Part shown: positions 1 through 12,149 of the stretch, one piece after another
How the letters are laid out: each line of letters opens with the position of its first letter
How positions within the stretch are numbered: position 1 is the stretch's first letter
From: Euborellia annulipes
Lineage: Eukaryota; Arthropoda; Insecta; Dermaptera; Anisolabididae
Assembly: GCA_023213315.1 (NCBI GenBank)
Contig: JAKCPI010016693.1
Location: 60,918 to 124,917 of the forward strand
Reading direction: 5' to 3'
Length of the DNA: 64,000 nucleotides
Translations under genes and position numbers: made by a program
Notes under the pieces: model-generated
Told to the model about the DNA's origin: nothing
Database searches by the model: none
What the model saw: only the letters and a program-made list of their open reading frames with translations

Positions 1-186
1 TCTTAAATAAATCCCATTTCTATTTCAAAGTTACGTTCTAACAATGCAAACGCACACAGATATAAGTAAATAAACGAAAGAATAAAAATACCGGAACCAA
101 GGCTTATATTATACTAAATAAATTTGAACTAAAATGATCAAATTTCTCATAAAGAAAATAAAACGTTTTTGTATTCAAGTTGGAAA

Positions 187-725
187 ATATGGTGTGATAC
201 AGCACACAACTTCTCTTACCTTCGGTAATCGAAAGTTGTGAACTGTGCTGTCACACCAGATTTTTGTGTCAAAATATATTTACTTGCCCATAGCAGCTTT
301 TCATAGATGCCGCTGAGCTACGAATGTTCCAAATCAGTTAAGTGCACTTCAAACAATTTTCACGAAAAATTTTACTGATATGCTTTTTAAAGAGCATCTA
401 AAAAATAGTGAATTTATTAATTTTAATCAAAATCGTTAGAGCCAATTTTGAGAAAATCGAAAAAAATTGAAAAAGTACATCAGTAAAGTACTAGTTCTTT
501 TTGGGCGATTTTGTTCACAAACTTCGTGTCATGTCTTATGAGGGGTTCCTATCTGGCTAGTTTCGTTCTTTAGATATTTTGTTCACAGACAGAAAGAGCA
601 CTTTGCGGAACTCACTTTTTTGAACTCAGAGGACCTCAATTTCCACCAAAATCACGACATCAAATTTTTGACATGATCGCAATTCTTTCTCACTATATAT
701 TACACATATATAGGGAAGAGAAATT
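187..725 (-). mobile_element. Family A element, diverged near-complete copy
   Basis: Read on the - strand it has the family A order: hairpin end (721 downward), the attcgatgtcgag-like block, an acagacag remnant, the gtactttactgatg block and the terminal palindrome at 187-275. It is diverged, with a degenerate left palindrome arm. Confidence 0.8.
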
Positions 726-1050
726 AAAATAATTACGTAAATTAATTAGTACTTATATAAGCTTAAAATAAATTTCGTTTTTTTTTTTTTTTTTTTTTTT
801 TGTAATATTTATATCTCATTAATCTGTAGAGGAGAAGGTTCAAATAAGAGCTAGCAACAGGTCTTAGGTTTTTTTTTAGAATTTTTTCCTAAATTTGTAA
901 AAGGTAACTCATAAAAATTGTCCAAAACACACTGAGAAGGCAAAGGAAAAGAGGAAATAAAATACTCTCGAAGTCTTTAAACTATATATAAAATTGTAAA
1001 CTACATTCGCCTAGTGCGAGACATTGTTAGGGATATGGTCTCGAAAATAA

Positions 1051-1138
1051 AGTATCGATACTTGTACTTGGTATCGTATCGATAGGAAAATATTGATACC
1101 AGTAAGTATCGAGTATTTTTTCAAGTATGAGTATTTTT
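1051..1138. repeat. Cluster of ATCGATAC-type repeats
   Basis: agtatcgatacttgtacttg, gtatcgtatcgatagg, ttgatacc and gtatcgagtattttttc form several overlapping direct and inverted copies. Confidence 0.6.
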
Positions 1139-1312
1139 TCTTTTTTTTTAAAGTCTTTTCGTCATCTTAGACTTCTAACGTCCATCAAAGGGCACACCAG
1201 AAGATTAGTGCGATATCTTAGGTATGCCCCTTCCCTCAGAGTAATGATCGCCAGGGCTTTCTGGAGGATCATCCTCCCCCCCCCCCCCCTCCTGGGTTGA
1301 ATCGCAGCGTAA

Positions 1313-1490
1313 AGTGTACTTAACCTATTTTCACGTAAAGTTTTATTAATATAGGCTACTTTTTAAAAGGTATGAATTTTAATCAAATTCGTTAAAGCGA
1401 ATTTTGAAAAAAAAACTGAAAAAATTCATTAGTAAAGTACTAGAACCTTTTGGCTGATGTGATTGAAATTTCTTGAAACACTTGCGACAT
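1313..1490 (-). mobile_element. Family A element, degenerate internal fragment
   Basis: It contains the agcgaattttgaaaaaa, cattagtaaagtactag and tttggctgat blocks seen in order in better copies. Both ends are absent. Confidence 0.6.
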
Positions 1491-1984
1491 AGGTACTTGT
1501 CTTAAGTATAAAATTTGAGTTTCGAGAGTTTTTTCGTTTTTGATTAATTCCCTTAACCCACATTTTTTGATATTTCACTTGAAATTAATTTAATTTATTG
1601 TGAAAAAATCTTAAATTTCCGGAAGATCGATTCCAGTTAAAATATCAAAACATAGTGTTTATGTAAATTTCTCTGAAAGAGATTTTATTGCTTTTAAATA
1701 CCCGTTTTATTGCTTTTCTTGAAATTGCCATTAAAAGGAGGCGATTCCCTTTTAGCTTGAATTTGACGTCATTTTCACAATCATTTGAACTGAAATATCA
1801 AAAAATATGGATTAAATTAAATAACTCAATAAGGAAAGAACTTTCGATACTCAAATTTTATACTTTAACTAAGTTTTCATGTCGCAAGCATGGGCAGGAA
1901 TTTCATTCCAATCGACCAAATAGTACTAGTACCCTATTATTGAATTTTTTAATTTTTTTATTTTTCTCACAATTGGCATTAACG

Positions 1985-2290
1985 ATTTTGTTTAAAAATC
2001 AATTACATTTTAGATGTTCTTTAAAATGTATATTCTTAAATAAGAATAATAGTCAAAATTGTTTGAAGCCCACTTTTGTACTTCATAGGTAAAGTAGAAG
2101 CCATGGTAACAAAATATAATGTATGTAATAAATGCAATACATTTTATATCTTGAATTCTAATATATTGCCGGAAACCAAATATATCTCGACACAAAAAAA
2201 TCTGGTGTGACAAGCACAGAACACAATTTTTGATTACCGAAGGTAAGAGAAAGTTGTGTGCAGTGCGACTAGTCACACCAGATTTTTCTC
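1985..2290 (+). mobile_element. Family A element, 3' part with terminal palindrome
   Basis: It begins in the aaatcaattacattttaga block, passes gccatggtaacaaaatata and tgccggaaaccaaa, and ends in the palindrome 2200-2290 (aaatctggtgtgacaagcac against gactagtcacaccagattt). It lies in an AT-rich region; the 5' half is missing. Confidence 0.85.
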
Positions 2291-2890
2291 GAGGGGAAAA
2301 ATATTTAAAAGAACATACGATATTCTTTGCAAGAATTGTAATTAAAATATTTGTGTAAAGTTTAAAGTCTATATGACCTAAAAACTTAAAAAAAAAAATT
2401 ATTTTTGAATGATTACTACTCATTCGATACATGCAATAATTTTTTTTTTTACACTTTTACAATATTCATTTGAATATATTTTTTGAAAAATTAACATTAA
2501 TTATTTCACTTATTTATTTTATTTTAATTGAAGTCACTCAGCTGCTGAGGCCATTTTTACTTTAAAGTTAACAATTGTATGATATATGTATAAAGTATCG
2601 ATAGTTTCCGGGGGCCGTTCCACTCTCTGAGGGGCCACCTACCCCTGTATATCCAGAACCAGAAGAGCTTGGCATTATACTCAAAGTGAATCCCAGCTCT
2701 GACTTAAATAATAGATTTTAAAATATTTTTTGTTACAAAAATAATTGGATATAAAAAATAAAGGCCCCAATTATGAGGTCAACCCACTCTCTAATCCAAT
2801 GTTTGTTGACTCCCATTAATCATCACCTTGCTTGACCTAGCTTAACAGAAACTATCTGATAACGTCTTTCTTCACTTCTGATTCTAATTT

Positions 2891-3552
2891 TTACTTTCTC
2901 TTACCTCTATATATGTTAATATATAGAGAGAGAAAGTATTGGTGTCGAAAATTCGATGTCGAGATTTTGATGGATCTTCACGTTTTGAGGTCCCCTGAAC
3001 CCAAAAAAGTGGTTTTCGCGACATGGTCTGTCTGTCTGTCTGTCTGTCTGTGAACAAAATATCTCAAGAACAAAAAGAGCTAGGAGGTTGAAATTTTATA
3101 TTTAAGTTAGGCACCCCCATGGGACGTGGCACGAAGCTTTTGAACAAAATCGGCCAAAGAGTACTAGTGACTTTACTGATGCACTTTTTCAGTTTTTTTT
3201 TTTTTTTTTTTTTTTCTCTAAATTCGCTTCAACGATTTTTTTTTAATTCAAAAATCAATTATTTTTTAGATTCTCTTTAAAATGTATATTCTTATTTTGT
3301 CATTGAAATCTTCTGAAGACCACTTTACTCTTGTTCTCCATAGAAAAGATAGGAGAAATGGTTGCCATGGTAACTATAAATATTTTCCCGTATTTATAAA
3401 TTTGACATCTTCAAATTCGAATGTACCGTACTGTCGGAAACTAAATACATGTCGACACGAAAAATCTGGTGTGACAAGCACAGAACACAACTTTCTCTTG
3501 CCGAAGGGTAAGAGAAAGTTGTGTGCTGTGCGCCAGTCACACCAGATTTTTA
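2891..3552 (+). mobile_element. Family A element, complete copy
   Basis: The 5' hairpin (tactttctctta paired with agagagaaagta) is at 2892-2939. A GTCT run lies at 3026-3052. The 3' palindrome of about 95 bp runs 3460-3552, with cactttctcttgcc-like and gggtaagagaaagttg arms. It has no meaningful ORF. The word ACTTTCTCTTACC at the 5' end recurs, inverted, in the centre of the 3' palindrome. Confidence 0.92.
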
Positions 3553-3638
3553 ATTGTACAAAACATGGAAAATTTTTCAAGAAATTTACCACTAATTATT
3601 TATATGTAAGCGAAGCGAATAGCTGAATCAATATGTAG

Positions 3639-3748
3639 TAGAAAACAAAAGGCATATATGTCATATATATATGACATAGTCGACCGAAACGTCGCTGTGG
3701 GTTCTTAAATAAAGAGATAAATATAGCTGCTCGGCCTTTTGTTTTCTA
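3639..3748. repeat. Short inverted repeat around a CCGAAACGTCG motif
   Basis: 15-bp arms TAGAAAACAAAAGGC (3639-3653) and its complement (3734-3748) flank ccgaaacgtcgctgtggg. No CTGANGA was found nearby, so only the 3' core of a hammerhead-like motif is present. Confidence 0.5.
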
Positions 3749-4050
3749 TTAATTATTTATACATAAAAATTTTCATTAAATTAAGCACAAATTATGTGAT
3801 AGGCCTATATAAAAAAATTGGACTTAGGCCTACACCAATTTCAAAATAAACTGTCCATATATATAATAAATCTTGTATTACTAAAAATAATAATCTCCTC
3901 ATAGGGAAGGAATTGGAAACCTGCCCCAGGAGGCCTTAATATTAGTCTCCAGAGTATTGTACTCGTATACCCTCACAAATAAAATGAATGACTCTAGTTT
4001 TATTGTGATTGAATTGGGAATTAGTGTAAAATTTTTGCGTAGGCGAGTAG

Positions 4051-4314
4051 AAGAAAAGGATGAATAAAAGGAGAAAGGCAAAAGAAGAGCCGAATGCCGA
4101 CGGAGTGGGAGCACTAGTGGTAGTAGAGATAGCAACCAACAGCAGCCGGGGCAGCGATCGATCGGGAGGCGAACGACAGCCCCGGGTGGGAGGCCTGGTC
4201 CCGGAGCCAGCTAGGGTCAACCTGCGCCCCTCAAGGTCGTCATCATCGTCGTCCCACTCCTCGGTGTCTGGGGATGAGCGTGTGTCTATGTTATCATCCC
4301 CGAAAACTGTCTAG
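4051..4314. other. GC-rich patch, candidate exon of unknown gene (strand undecided)
   Basis: This is the most GC-rich stretch in the first 25 kb. On the + strand an open frame follows an AG at 4050 (gcgagtag), begins KKRMNKRRKAKEEPNADG and ends SSSSHSSVSGDERVSMLSSP-KTV at a TAG (4312-4314), which would suit a low-complexity C-terminal exon. On the - strand a different frame reads RSSPDTEEW, six Asp and LEGRRLTLAGSG. A T-rich tract ending ttctag on that strand, just beyond the patch (about 4330-4350), would serve as an acceptor. A second + frame is also open for about 40 codons. Several frames open at once is what GC-rich non-coding DNA also gives. I recognise no domain. It could be an exon, a 5'UTR/CpG-like first exon, or neither. 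Confidence 0.3.
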
Positions 4315-5069
4315 CATAATTTCTACTACCGTACTAGAAATTAAAAAAAAAAATTTTATGTGAATATTGAACTTAGAAAATGAATTATGGATAATTTTAT
4401 TTGAGATCCTGTAAAGTTTACATTTTTTTCTTTTTATATAAGTAAAGTCAATAATAATTTAAATTTTTTTCTTCTTCCGCCTTTGTGTTTTTAGATCAAT
4501 CGTCTCCTATACTTTGAAATTCACGGAACAGTAACTCAAAATTTGAAATATCGCGGACCACTAAACACGACCCTCATGCACATATATCATCATATAATAT
4601 AGTAGGTTTATATAAAAAGTTTGATAATAAATACCTTCCTTACCTTTCACTATAATCGGGTTTGAAATTTTCCGATAAAATTTTTTTTTCACTTGAAAAA
4701 ATAACCCTTTTTTGTCGTCAGCATAAAATAAAATCATTCATAAAATATAGTATTTTAACTACAAAAATTATAAAACCCTTTCGATATCAGTGTCAGCAAA
4801 AATTAAGTTTCCGACACTCCAGCACTGATAATTCAATGACTATAACGGGCAAAATAAAAATATTAAAAAAATAATTCAATAACAACTCCACTGTCCTATA
4901 TCAAAAATAATTTTTCTCGAAAATTTTAAACTAAAAAAGTTTGGCATCTTAGCCCATATTATATATATATTATTTATAGGAAACTCATTATTTAATGATA
5001 TATCAATATATGTATGTATGGGGGAGGAATATTTATTTAAACCATTCTAAATGATTTAAATAAATTCAT

Positions 5070-5265
5070 GGGGCTTGGCGTAGTTACCTTGTATGCCAAG
5101 GATCGAGGGTTCAGATCCCAGGCAGTCCGATGATTTTATTTAAGCCATTTGGATACCAAATGACGGTTATTGTATAAAGTCTTAAATGACCTAAGTTGCC
5201 GAAAAGACTGTGTATGTGTGTGTGAATGGGAAAAAAGTGTGAATGTTTTTTGAAAAAAAAAATAA
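5070..5265 (+). mobile_element. tRNA-derived SINE
   Basis: The tRNA-like head has an A-box-like ggcttggcgtagttacc and a B-box-like gagggttcagatccc, then caggcagtccgatgat. The tail includes aatgacctaagttgccgaaa and a GT-rich stretch. Confidence 0.8.
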
Positions 5266-5267
5266 AT

Positions 5268-5313
5268 AAAAATAAATTCATCGGACTGCCTGGGGACCGA
5301 ACCCGCGTTCCTT
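5268..5313 (-). mobile_element. SINE fragment
   Basis: catcggactgcctggggacc and gaacccgcgttccttg are the reverse complement of the SINE's B-box region. Confidence 0.7.
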
Positions 5314-5319
5314 GACTTT

Positions 5320-6189
5320 TTACTTTCTTACTCTTACCTATATATAAAGTATTGGATTCATATTAAAAATTCGATGTCGAGATTTTGATGGATATACACG
5401 TTTCGAGGTCCCCTGAGTCCAAAAAAGAGGTTTTCGCAACATGGTCGTCTGTCTGTCTGTGTGTGTGTCTGTCTGTGAACAAAAAATCTCAAGAACGAAA
5501 ACAGCTAGGAGGTTGAAATTTTATATTTAAGTTAGGCACCCGTCTGAGACGTGACACGAAACTTTTGAACAAAATTGATCAAAAAGTACTTGTACTTTAC
5601 TGACGTACTTTTTCCAGTTTTTTTTTTTTTTTTTTTTTTTTTGATTTTCTCAAAATTTACTCCAGCGATTTTGATTAAAATTTAAAAAGCAATTATTTTT
5701 TAGGTGATCTTTAAAATATATATTCTGATTTTGCCCTTGAAATTTTTTGAAGCACACTTAACTCTCGTACTTCATATACTTAGCATATTTACTTACCATG
5801 GTAACAAAATATAAATATTTTCCCATATTTATAAATTTTACAACTTGAATTCTAAAGGTGCGTACACATCTGCGCTCTGCTCCGCTTGCGAGCAGTTCGC
5901 GGCTCGTGTTCGTTGCTCGTCCCATGTTCGTTGAAATTATTTATTTTGACGAACCTGCCGCGATCCAAAGAGATGGATCGCGGCGAGCAGTTCGAGAGCG
6001 GCTCGCGAGCATCTCAAATCAACGAATATGGTGCTCGCGAGCGGAGCAGAGCGCAGATGTGTACGCACCTTAATATATCGATGAAAACTAAACATATATC
6101 GTCACAAAAAATCTGGTGTGACAAGTACAGAACACAACTTTATCTTACCGAAGTTGTGTGCTGTGTGACCAGTCACATCAGATTTTTTT
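5320..6189 (+). mobile_element. Family A element, complete copy interrupted by a Harbinger-like MITE
   Basis: The 5' hairpin is at 5320, the GTCT/GTGT run at 5446-5475 and the terminal palindrome at 6106-6189. The copy is split by the MITE at 5856-6070. Without it, the flanks read gaattc-TAA-tatatcg as in sister copies at 2151 and 39382. Confidence 0.92.
5856..6070. mobile_element. PIF/Harbinger-like MITE, 215 bp, TSD TAA
   Basis: The terminal inverted repeats (TIRs) begin AGGTGCGTACACATCTGCGC and are identical for 31 bp, then 7 of the next 8. They are flanked by TAA at 5853-5855 and 6071-6073. Uninterrupted family A copies show the single-TAA empty site, which fixes the ends. The element is GC-rich and non-coding. 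A 3-bp TWA duplication is typical of PIF/Harbinger. Confidence 0.88.
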
Positions 6190-6819
6190 AGATTTAGATT
6201 TTTATCATTATTAAGATTTGCCAACAACTCTAACCAAAACATTAAGAGAATTTGTTCGGTTTCAAATGGTCCAGATAAACAGAGAATCCGATTTTTCGAA
6301 CTGTATTTTTTTATATTTTTTTTTCCCCAGAATCCTAAAATTAAATAATTTTATAAAAATTATTTTTATAAATCCACAAGAAAAAAAAAAGTTAACGTTG
6401 ATATAAATTGAATTCCGTTTCTCAGTAGAGATCGAAATAAACCTCAATTGAGGAGATTCTGCCTTTTAAAAAAAGATTTTAAGGCTTATATTTTTTTTTA
6501 AACGTTAAGCCCGTCTCTTTTGTGGCTTATCCTGCAGAACGATTGGAGCATTCTAATGTTTCATTTTACAACATGATACTTCTTTTGTGAATAATTTTCA
6601 TTTTATACCTTTATCAGCCTAAGATTTATTGTAGGTATTTAAATGTTTGTAAGTCGTAAAATTCAATTAAATAAATACTGTATATTCAAATATTTTTAAT
6701 AAAATTTATCATTAATAACTAATAGGGTAAATCAAAAAAAGGAATTTTCTTTTGTTCACCAAAGTTGTTTCATATATAAATTTAATAAGAAAAAAATATG
6801 CATAAATTTTTAAATTAAC

Positions 6820-6930
6820 CATTTGGTACTTAAATGGCTTAAATAAAATCATCGGACTGCCTGGGATCCGAACTCTCGACCCTTGGTATACAAAGCAGGC
6901 GCGCTACCAACTACACCAAACCCGAGGGCA
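6820..6930 (-). mobile_element. tRNA-derived SINE head
   Basis: On the - strand it reads ggtttggtgtagttggtagc, then ctttgtataccaagggtcg and gagttcggatcccaggcagt, with good A- and B-box similarity. It is not a functional tRNA: the acceptor arm does not close. Confidence 0.82.
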
Positions 6931-6961
6931 AAAAAAAAATTCCGTATAAGTCTTACATGTA

Positions 6962-7173
6962 CAGTGAGGGACAATATTAAGTCCGACCCATGAGTTTTCT
7001 ACTTGTGATTATTTCATTGTTTTTATAAAAGAAAAAATGAAAATCTTTATTGAAAATTTTCTAGGTTTGAACGATGAAAGTTACCATTAAAAAATATATA
7101 ATATTTTTTTTTTAACAATGAAATAATCACAAGTAGAAAACGCATGAGTAGAACTTAATATTGTCCCTAACTG
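6962..7173. mobile_element. Tc1/mariner-type MITE, 212 bp, TSD TA
   Basis: CAGTGAGGGACAATATTAAG at the left and CTTAATATTGTCCCTAACTG at the right, flanked by TA. Subterminal inverted copies of ttctacttgtgattatttca. A sister copy is at 31747-31957. Confidence 0.85.
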
Positions 7174-7699
7174 TACCTACCTAAATATGTGTAAATATAA
7201 ATATTTTTTTAAGTCAATTTTGGCCAAATCATCAATACTTCCTTCTCTTATCTGCGGGGTCACCTATTCCACCATTCAGCACCTCTTAACCTTTCTTAAC
7301 AAGATTGATCTAGGTCCATGTTTGTTCTTCTTTCCTCAATTCAGGCCCGATCATTTATTTCATTATATTTAGAAAAAATGGCGGATCAAGAATCATTTAA
7401 AAATAAATATTCCATTTTTTATTATGTCGCATCCAGTCAAACATATTATATGTAGTTGTAAAATAAATTTTGATTCGATATTAAACCGATTTAATTTGAA
7501 TTTTTTTCTAATTCAGTCAAATGGTAGATGAGACCTGTTGATTTCCATTATAATGGAATCAACTATTTAAAAAAGGCCTGCTATTCTGTCTGTCTGTTAA
7601 CAAAATATAAAACATACAAGAAAGACACTTTGATATCTAACCACCATCCCTGATTGGCAGATTAGAGAAAGCGGCAATGTAAATATTGATAACCTTTAA

Positions 7700-7770
7700 A
7701 ATCAAGAGATATAGATTTCAGGCAGTCGGATTAAAATTTATTTAAATAATTTGAATACAGTGGCGCACAC
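7700..7770 (+). mobile_element. Degenerate SINE fragment
   Basis: agatttcaggcagtcggatt corresponds to the SINE block after the B box. The head is unrecognisable. Confidence 0.4.
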
Positions 7771-7825
7771 AGGAGTTTAAAATCCGCCCACTAAATACAA
7801 TATTTAGCATATACAAAATTTATTT

Positions 7826-7905
7826 ATTTAAGGTCTTTTTCGGCATCTAAGGCTATATTTATGTCAAATGATTGATAACCAATTCATTTGAAATAAATCT
7901 TTCTT
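7826..7905 (-). mobile_element. SINE 3' tail
   Basis: aaggtctttttcggcatcta is the reverse complement of the tail word tagatgccgaaaaagacctt, followed by aaccaattcatttgaaataa. Confidence 0.6.
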
Positions 7906-8026
7906 GTTTAGGAGAGAAAGTGAACACAGAACCCCAGGCTTTGACAAAATTTGTTTTCAGGCAAACAGGATAGAATTTTTAAATCTAGGGATATGTTACA
8001 ATACATGTATAATAAAATATTATAGA

Positions 8027-8255
8027 CAGGGGCGGATTTAGGCATTTGCCCCCTCAAGGCAGTGCCCTTGCCTCCCCCAATCCTTCAACTACCACAACTC
8101 TGAGAAACACCCTAACATGCCCGTGGACGCCTGATTACCTATACCTTTTCAATATCAAATAGGGCCTACTTTATAAATAAGCAGTTTTTCACGAATTTTG
8201 TTGCCCCTAAAATTTGCCGCCTCAGGCACGCGCCTAGTTCGCCTCTTCGGAAATA
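8027..8255. mobile_element. hAT-like element, truncated
   Basis: It begins CAGGGGCGGATTTAGGC, a common hAT-type end, and has a C-rich interior with ttgccgcctcaggcacgcgc. A matching right end and TSD were not found. Confidence 0.45.
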
Positions 8256-10918
8256 TGGTCCAGATTATAGATAACATAAAAATAGATATTGAATCATTTA
8301 CTACTAAATTTAGCAGAAAGGAAATAAATAATTTACAAAAAGTGAAATATTTCAAACAGAATCAAATAGAAATTGCTATCTTATTTATAAACAACAACAA
8401 CAACAACAAGAGCATCGCTATTGAAAAGCCATTGATTCCCTTTCCAAGAAAAGAGATATCATTCCGTCTTTTCACTTTCCTCTATCTATCCTTTCAGAAA
8501 AAGGATTCGCTTTGAAGGCTGCATTCAATAGTTGTATCTTTCTCTAAATCGAGAATGGTATTAAGTTATGAAATTATTTTTTTAATAATATAAAAGGATT
8601 TCCTTTAAATGGATTTATTTTTTGAACTTTGGTTAGAGATCATCCTAGCTATGAAATTAATTTTTCTTTATTATTGTATTTGGCGTCCATAAATAAATGT
8701 ATTGAAATAAATGAACCGTAAAATCCAAATTGCAGGAACGTTTACTTTTGTGTACCTGGTATGGAGTAGTTACTTATCCTTCACTTTAATTATTTAGTAC
8801 AGGGCCTTTTAAATTAAAAATTAAAAAATAAATAATTAGAGAATATACTGGTAAATTGTTAAGTATTATTAAGAAATATAAAAAAATTTTTACATTCTCT
8901 AAAATTTATTTATTTGGGGCGAATTGTTCTAACCATCCCAACCACCTGCCCCCTTCCCCTTAAAAAAATTTCTGGCCTTAGCCCTACTATAGAATATTAT
9001 GCACTTTATGCAATCTTGAGCAATATTCATGCATTTATAGAGGGTGTAGTGGGGATCAAAGGGATTACCCTTCCTCCAAACCTCAGTAAATAAATTTTAA
9101 AGAATATAACAGGTATATAGGTGGTCTATCTTACTATATTTCTCTCTCTTTAATATTTTTATTTGTATATTTTTTTTAGATTTCGTGGGGGGGGGGGGGT
9201 AGGTCGGTCCCAAAATCCCTCTGGCTAAGACTTGATCTTGAGTTTATTAAAGGAACCTATTTTAAGTTAGTTTTTTTTTTTCAGCCAGAATTCATACTTA
9301 AGATTTTACATATTGTAGACCTATATATTTACAAAAATATAAAAATACAAAATAAAGGCAAGAAAAATAATAGAATAGAAAATATAATAAAAACAAAACC
9401 AAAGAAAAGTAATAACAAGAAAGAAAGTTCCAAAAGTAAAATAATATACATGATAAAAGGTTCGGGGTTAGGCCTATATGAATATTTTTGAAGTTTGAAG
9501 CAATGTTTGGAGGCTTCTATCGAGGAAAGTTACAATCGATATCTCTTATTTCTCTCCTAACCCAGAAATATGAATTGTTTATACATTGTTGTATTAATAT
9601 ATTGAGGAATAGCCTCTAGCTTCCGGCCTAATAAAATTAAAAAATTAGAAAGATGCAAAAAAATTTTTGAATTATTCTTCTAGTCCTGAAAATATAGCTT
9701 AAATTTTTCCGACAGTCTATAAAGAAAATCAAATCTATTATTATTATTATTTCTACATAAAACATCTTTAAAACCTGAAAACTTTTTATTTAAAGAATTT
9801 TTTTTTGTTGGTGAACGATAAAAGAGAAGCTATTAATAATAAAATGATTAAATTCTGTCAACGTTTCGGCCAATTCATTCATGATTATGATCTCGGTGGG
9901 GTTAGCCTTAAAATGGCATGGCTTGCTATAGTGGGGGGGTGGTAATAATGGTGATGAATTGGAAGTAATGTTCTTGTATTTCGTTATTTTAGTAATTGGT
10001 ATCTGAAATTCGAGATAAAATATTTTTTTGGAGGTAAAAGTCTGAGAAGGAGCTGAAATCTTTAATTTATTTAATATTATGTATGTAATCGTCGTGTGGT
10101 TTCTGTCTGAATCTTAGTAAAAAAGTAAAGAAGTCAATCAAACCGAAATTTTCACTCTTCGTTAAAAAATTTTTTGTTTTTCTTTAACCAGTCTCAACGA
10201 CTAAATTTTGTTCTTCTGCCCCAGTTGAAAGATTGTTTTCATTTGGGGTTTATTCATTCTCCATCAAGTTCCAGATTATCGAAAAATTTTGAAAATTGGT
10301 TTTTGAAATTTTCATATTTTTTTAAATAAATTTTTTTAGTGTCATGATTAATTTTATTGTTTTCGATTTTCCAAAGAAAGGTATTCTCCAATCTAATTTA
10401 GCTGCACTTTCCTAAACTAAATTTATTTAGGGTCCCAGATAGAGCCGACGGATTTTTTTGCCAGACGGTGTGTCCGTATTTTTGATTCCCGTACCGCTAA
10501 TTTTTTACCATTCTTAGGCCCGCCCGGAATTTTTTAAACCCCCATACCGCGAGATTTAGTGAATGAATGAAGAATGTCTAGTAATTTTTAAATAAAATTT
10601 CATTTGATGCTCCGCCCGAACCGTTTATTTAGATTGTACCCTCCCGTATCCGCCCGTAATTTTTTCATGGCTAGCGGGGGGGGGGTAACGGTAGCAACCA
10701 TGTGAGGCTCTATTCAAATTACCCCTCAAAAAGTATTTTAAAATCAAGGAAAAATTTGTTTGTAATTGGTATTTTCAATGTATTTGAAATAGTAATTGGT
10801 ATTTTGTATCTCGTTAACAAACGTGAATAATTGGTATTTGATTTGTTAAAAATTGAATAATTGGTATTTTGTATTGTTATAAAATGAAACGCCACCCTGC
10901 CTATAGTTTATCCCAAGA

Positions 10919-11168
10919 CAGTTGCATTTTTAATGGGAGGGGGGGACTGAGGGGTCTCTAGCCCCCCCCCCCCCGAAATCCTAAAATATCTAGAGATTTA
11001 GCACAACTCTAAAATTTTTAGGTGGTCTAAAAATGTTTCTAAATACATAAAATTAAAAAAAAATTCTTTAGAAGGACCTCTGGAATCCCTTTCCGGTTGG
11101 AGGGTATTCTCTACCCCCAAACCCACCCACCTACCCCCAAAAAAAATAATTTTGTTGATACGCCACTG
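10919..11168. mobile_element. hAT-type MITE, 8-bp TSD
   Basis: The left end CAGTTGCAT is degenerate and the right end is GATACGCCACTG. The duplication is TCCCAAGA (10911-10918) and TCCCAAGG (11169-11176), 7 of 8. The interior has G- and C-runs. Confidence 0.7.
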
Positions 11169-12040
11169 TCCCAAGGCCTTGATTCCATCATCATTACTGT
11201 AAAATATCGTGTCATAAAGGTCATATTCCATTTAAAAAAATAGAGAAATTAGAAAAATATTGTATTTAAAATATTGTTAAAATAAAAAGAAAATTTATTC
11301 AAATGATGGTCACCCGGAATTAACAAAATTGAAAATCTACACCCAAACTAAACCAAACTATAGAGTTAAAAATTACTATTAATAACCTTTATAGTAGTAT
11401 TAGTATTATTTATAAGTAGGTTCGAAGGTGTGATTGGAGGTGAAAAGGTGTAAATACAGGAGACAGGAAGGGGATGTAACAGAGCATTGTTATTATCTGA
11501 AGTTCCCTTCATTTATTTGTACCACATTCCGTGGCATTTGCTAGGATTCCGAATTAACCCTCGTTTAAATTGTGGATTGAGTTTATTTTGTCTAAAATAA
11601 ATTTAATTATATGTAGCGTAATTCGTTAAAAGTATCTAGAGTATATAAACCAGGAATCGAGTTAATTGCAAAAGGAAATCCACTTGAGGGGATGAGACCC
11701 GCCCCCTTTTTAATTAATACAAAGTAAGGGGGAAACGGAGATTCAATTTCTTTCGTTTCGGAAATGTTTTTTTAATTGCCCAATTATTGATGATCAGCAA
11801 ATCAGGAAATCATTAATGGGGACATTTAAAAAAGTAAAAAGGGTGTTTGTTATCTATCATGCAATAAAAAGTTTAAAAAAATGTTTGTTTTGTGAAATAT
11901 CGGTTTTGGAAAGCAAAGATTTTGATATGTTGTGATTAGTGACGTAGATAGAAAAAGGGGACTTTCCCACCCCTACGAGCAAATAACAAAAAAAGGTTAA
12001 ATAAAAAAAGAAAGTCTAATAATAAAATACATAATAATTA

Positions 12041-12149
12041 CTTTCTCTTACCTTCTACTTACTTAATATATAGAGAGAGAAAGTATTGGATTCATGTAAA
12101 AAATTCGATATCGAGATTTTGATGGAAATACACGTTTTGAGGGTCCCTA
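12041..12149 (+). mobile_element. Family A element, 5' end fragment
   Basis: The 5' hairpin and the attcgatatcgagattttgat block are present. It breaks off after acgttttgagggtccc into unrelated sequence. Confidence 0.8.

Noticed and set aside
4060..4314. Assigning the GC-rich patch to the receptor's N-terminus
   Set aside because: mAChR-A N-terminal and TM1-TM3 sequence is absent, and the + frame ends in a stop before any membrane segment.
5070..6930. tRNA genes
   Set aside because: Only SINE heads with box-like motifs; arms do not fold into a proper cloverleaf and anticodon stems are broken.
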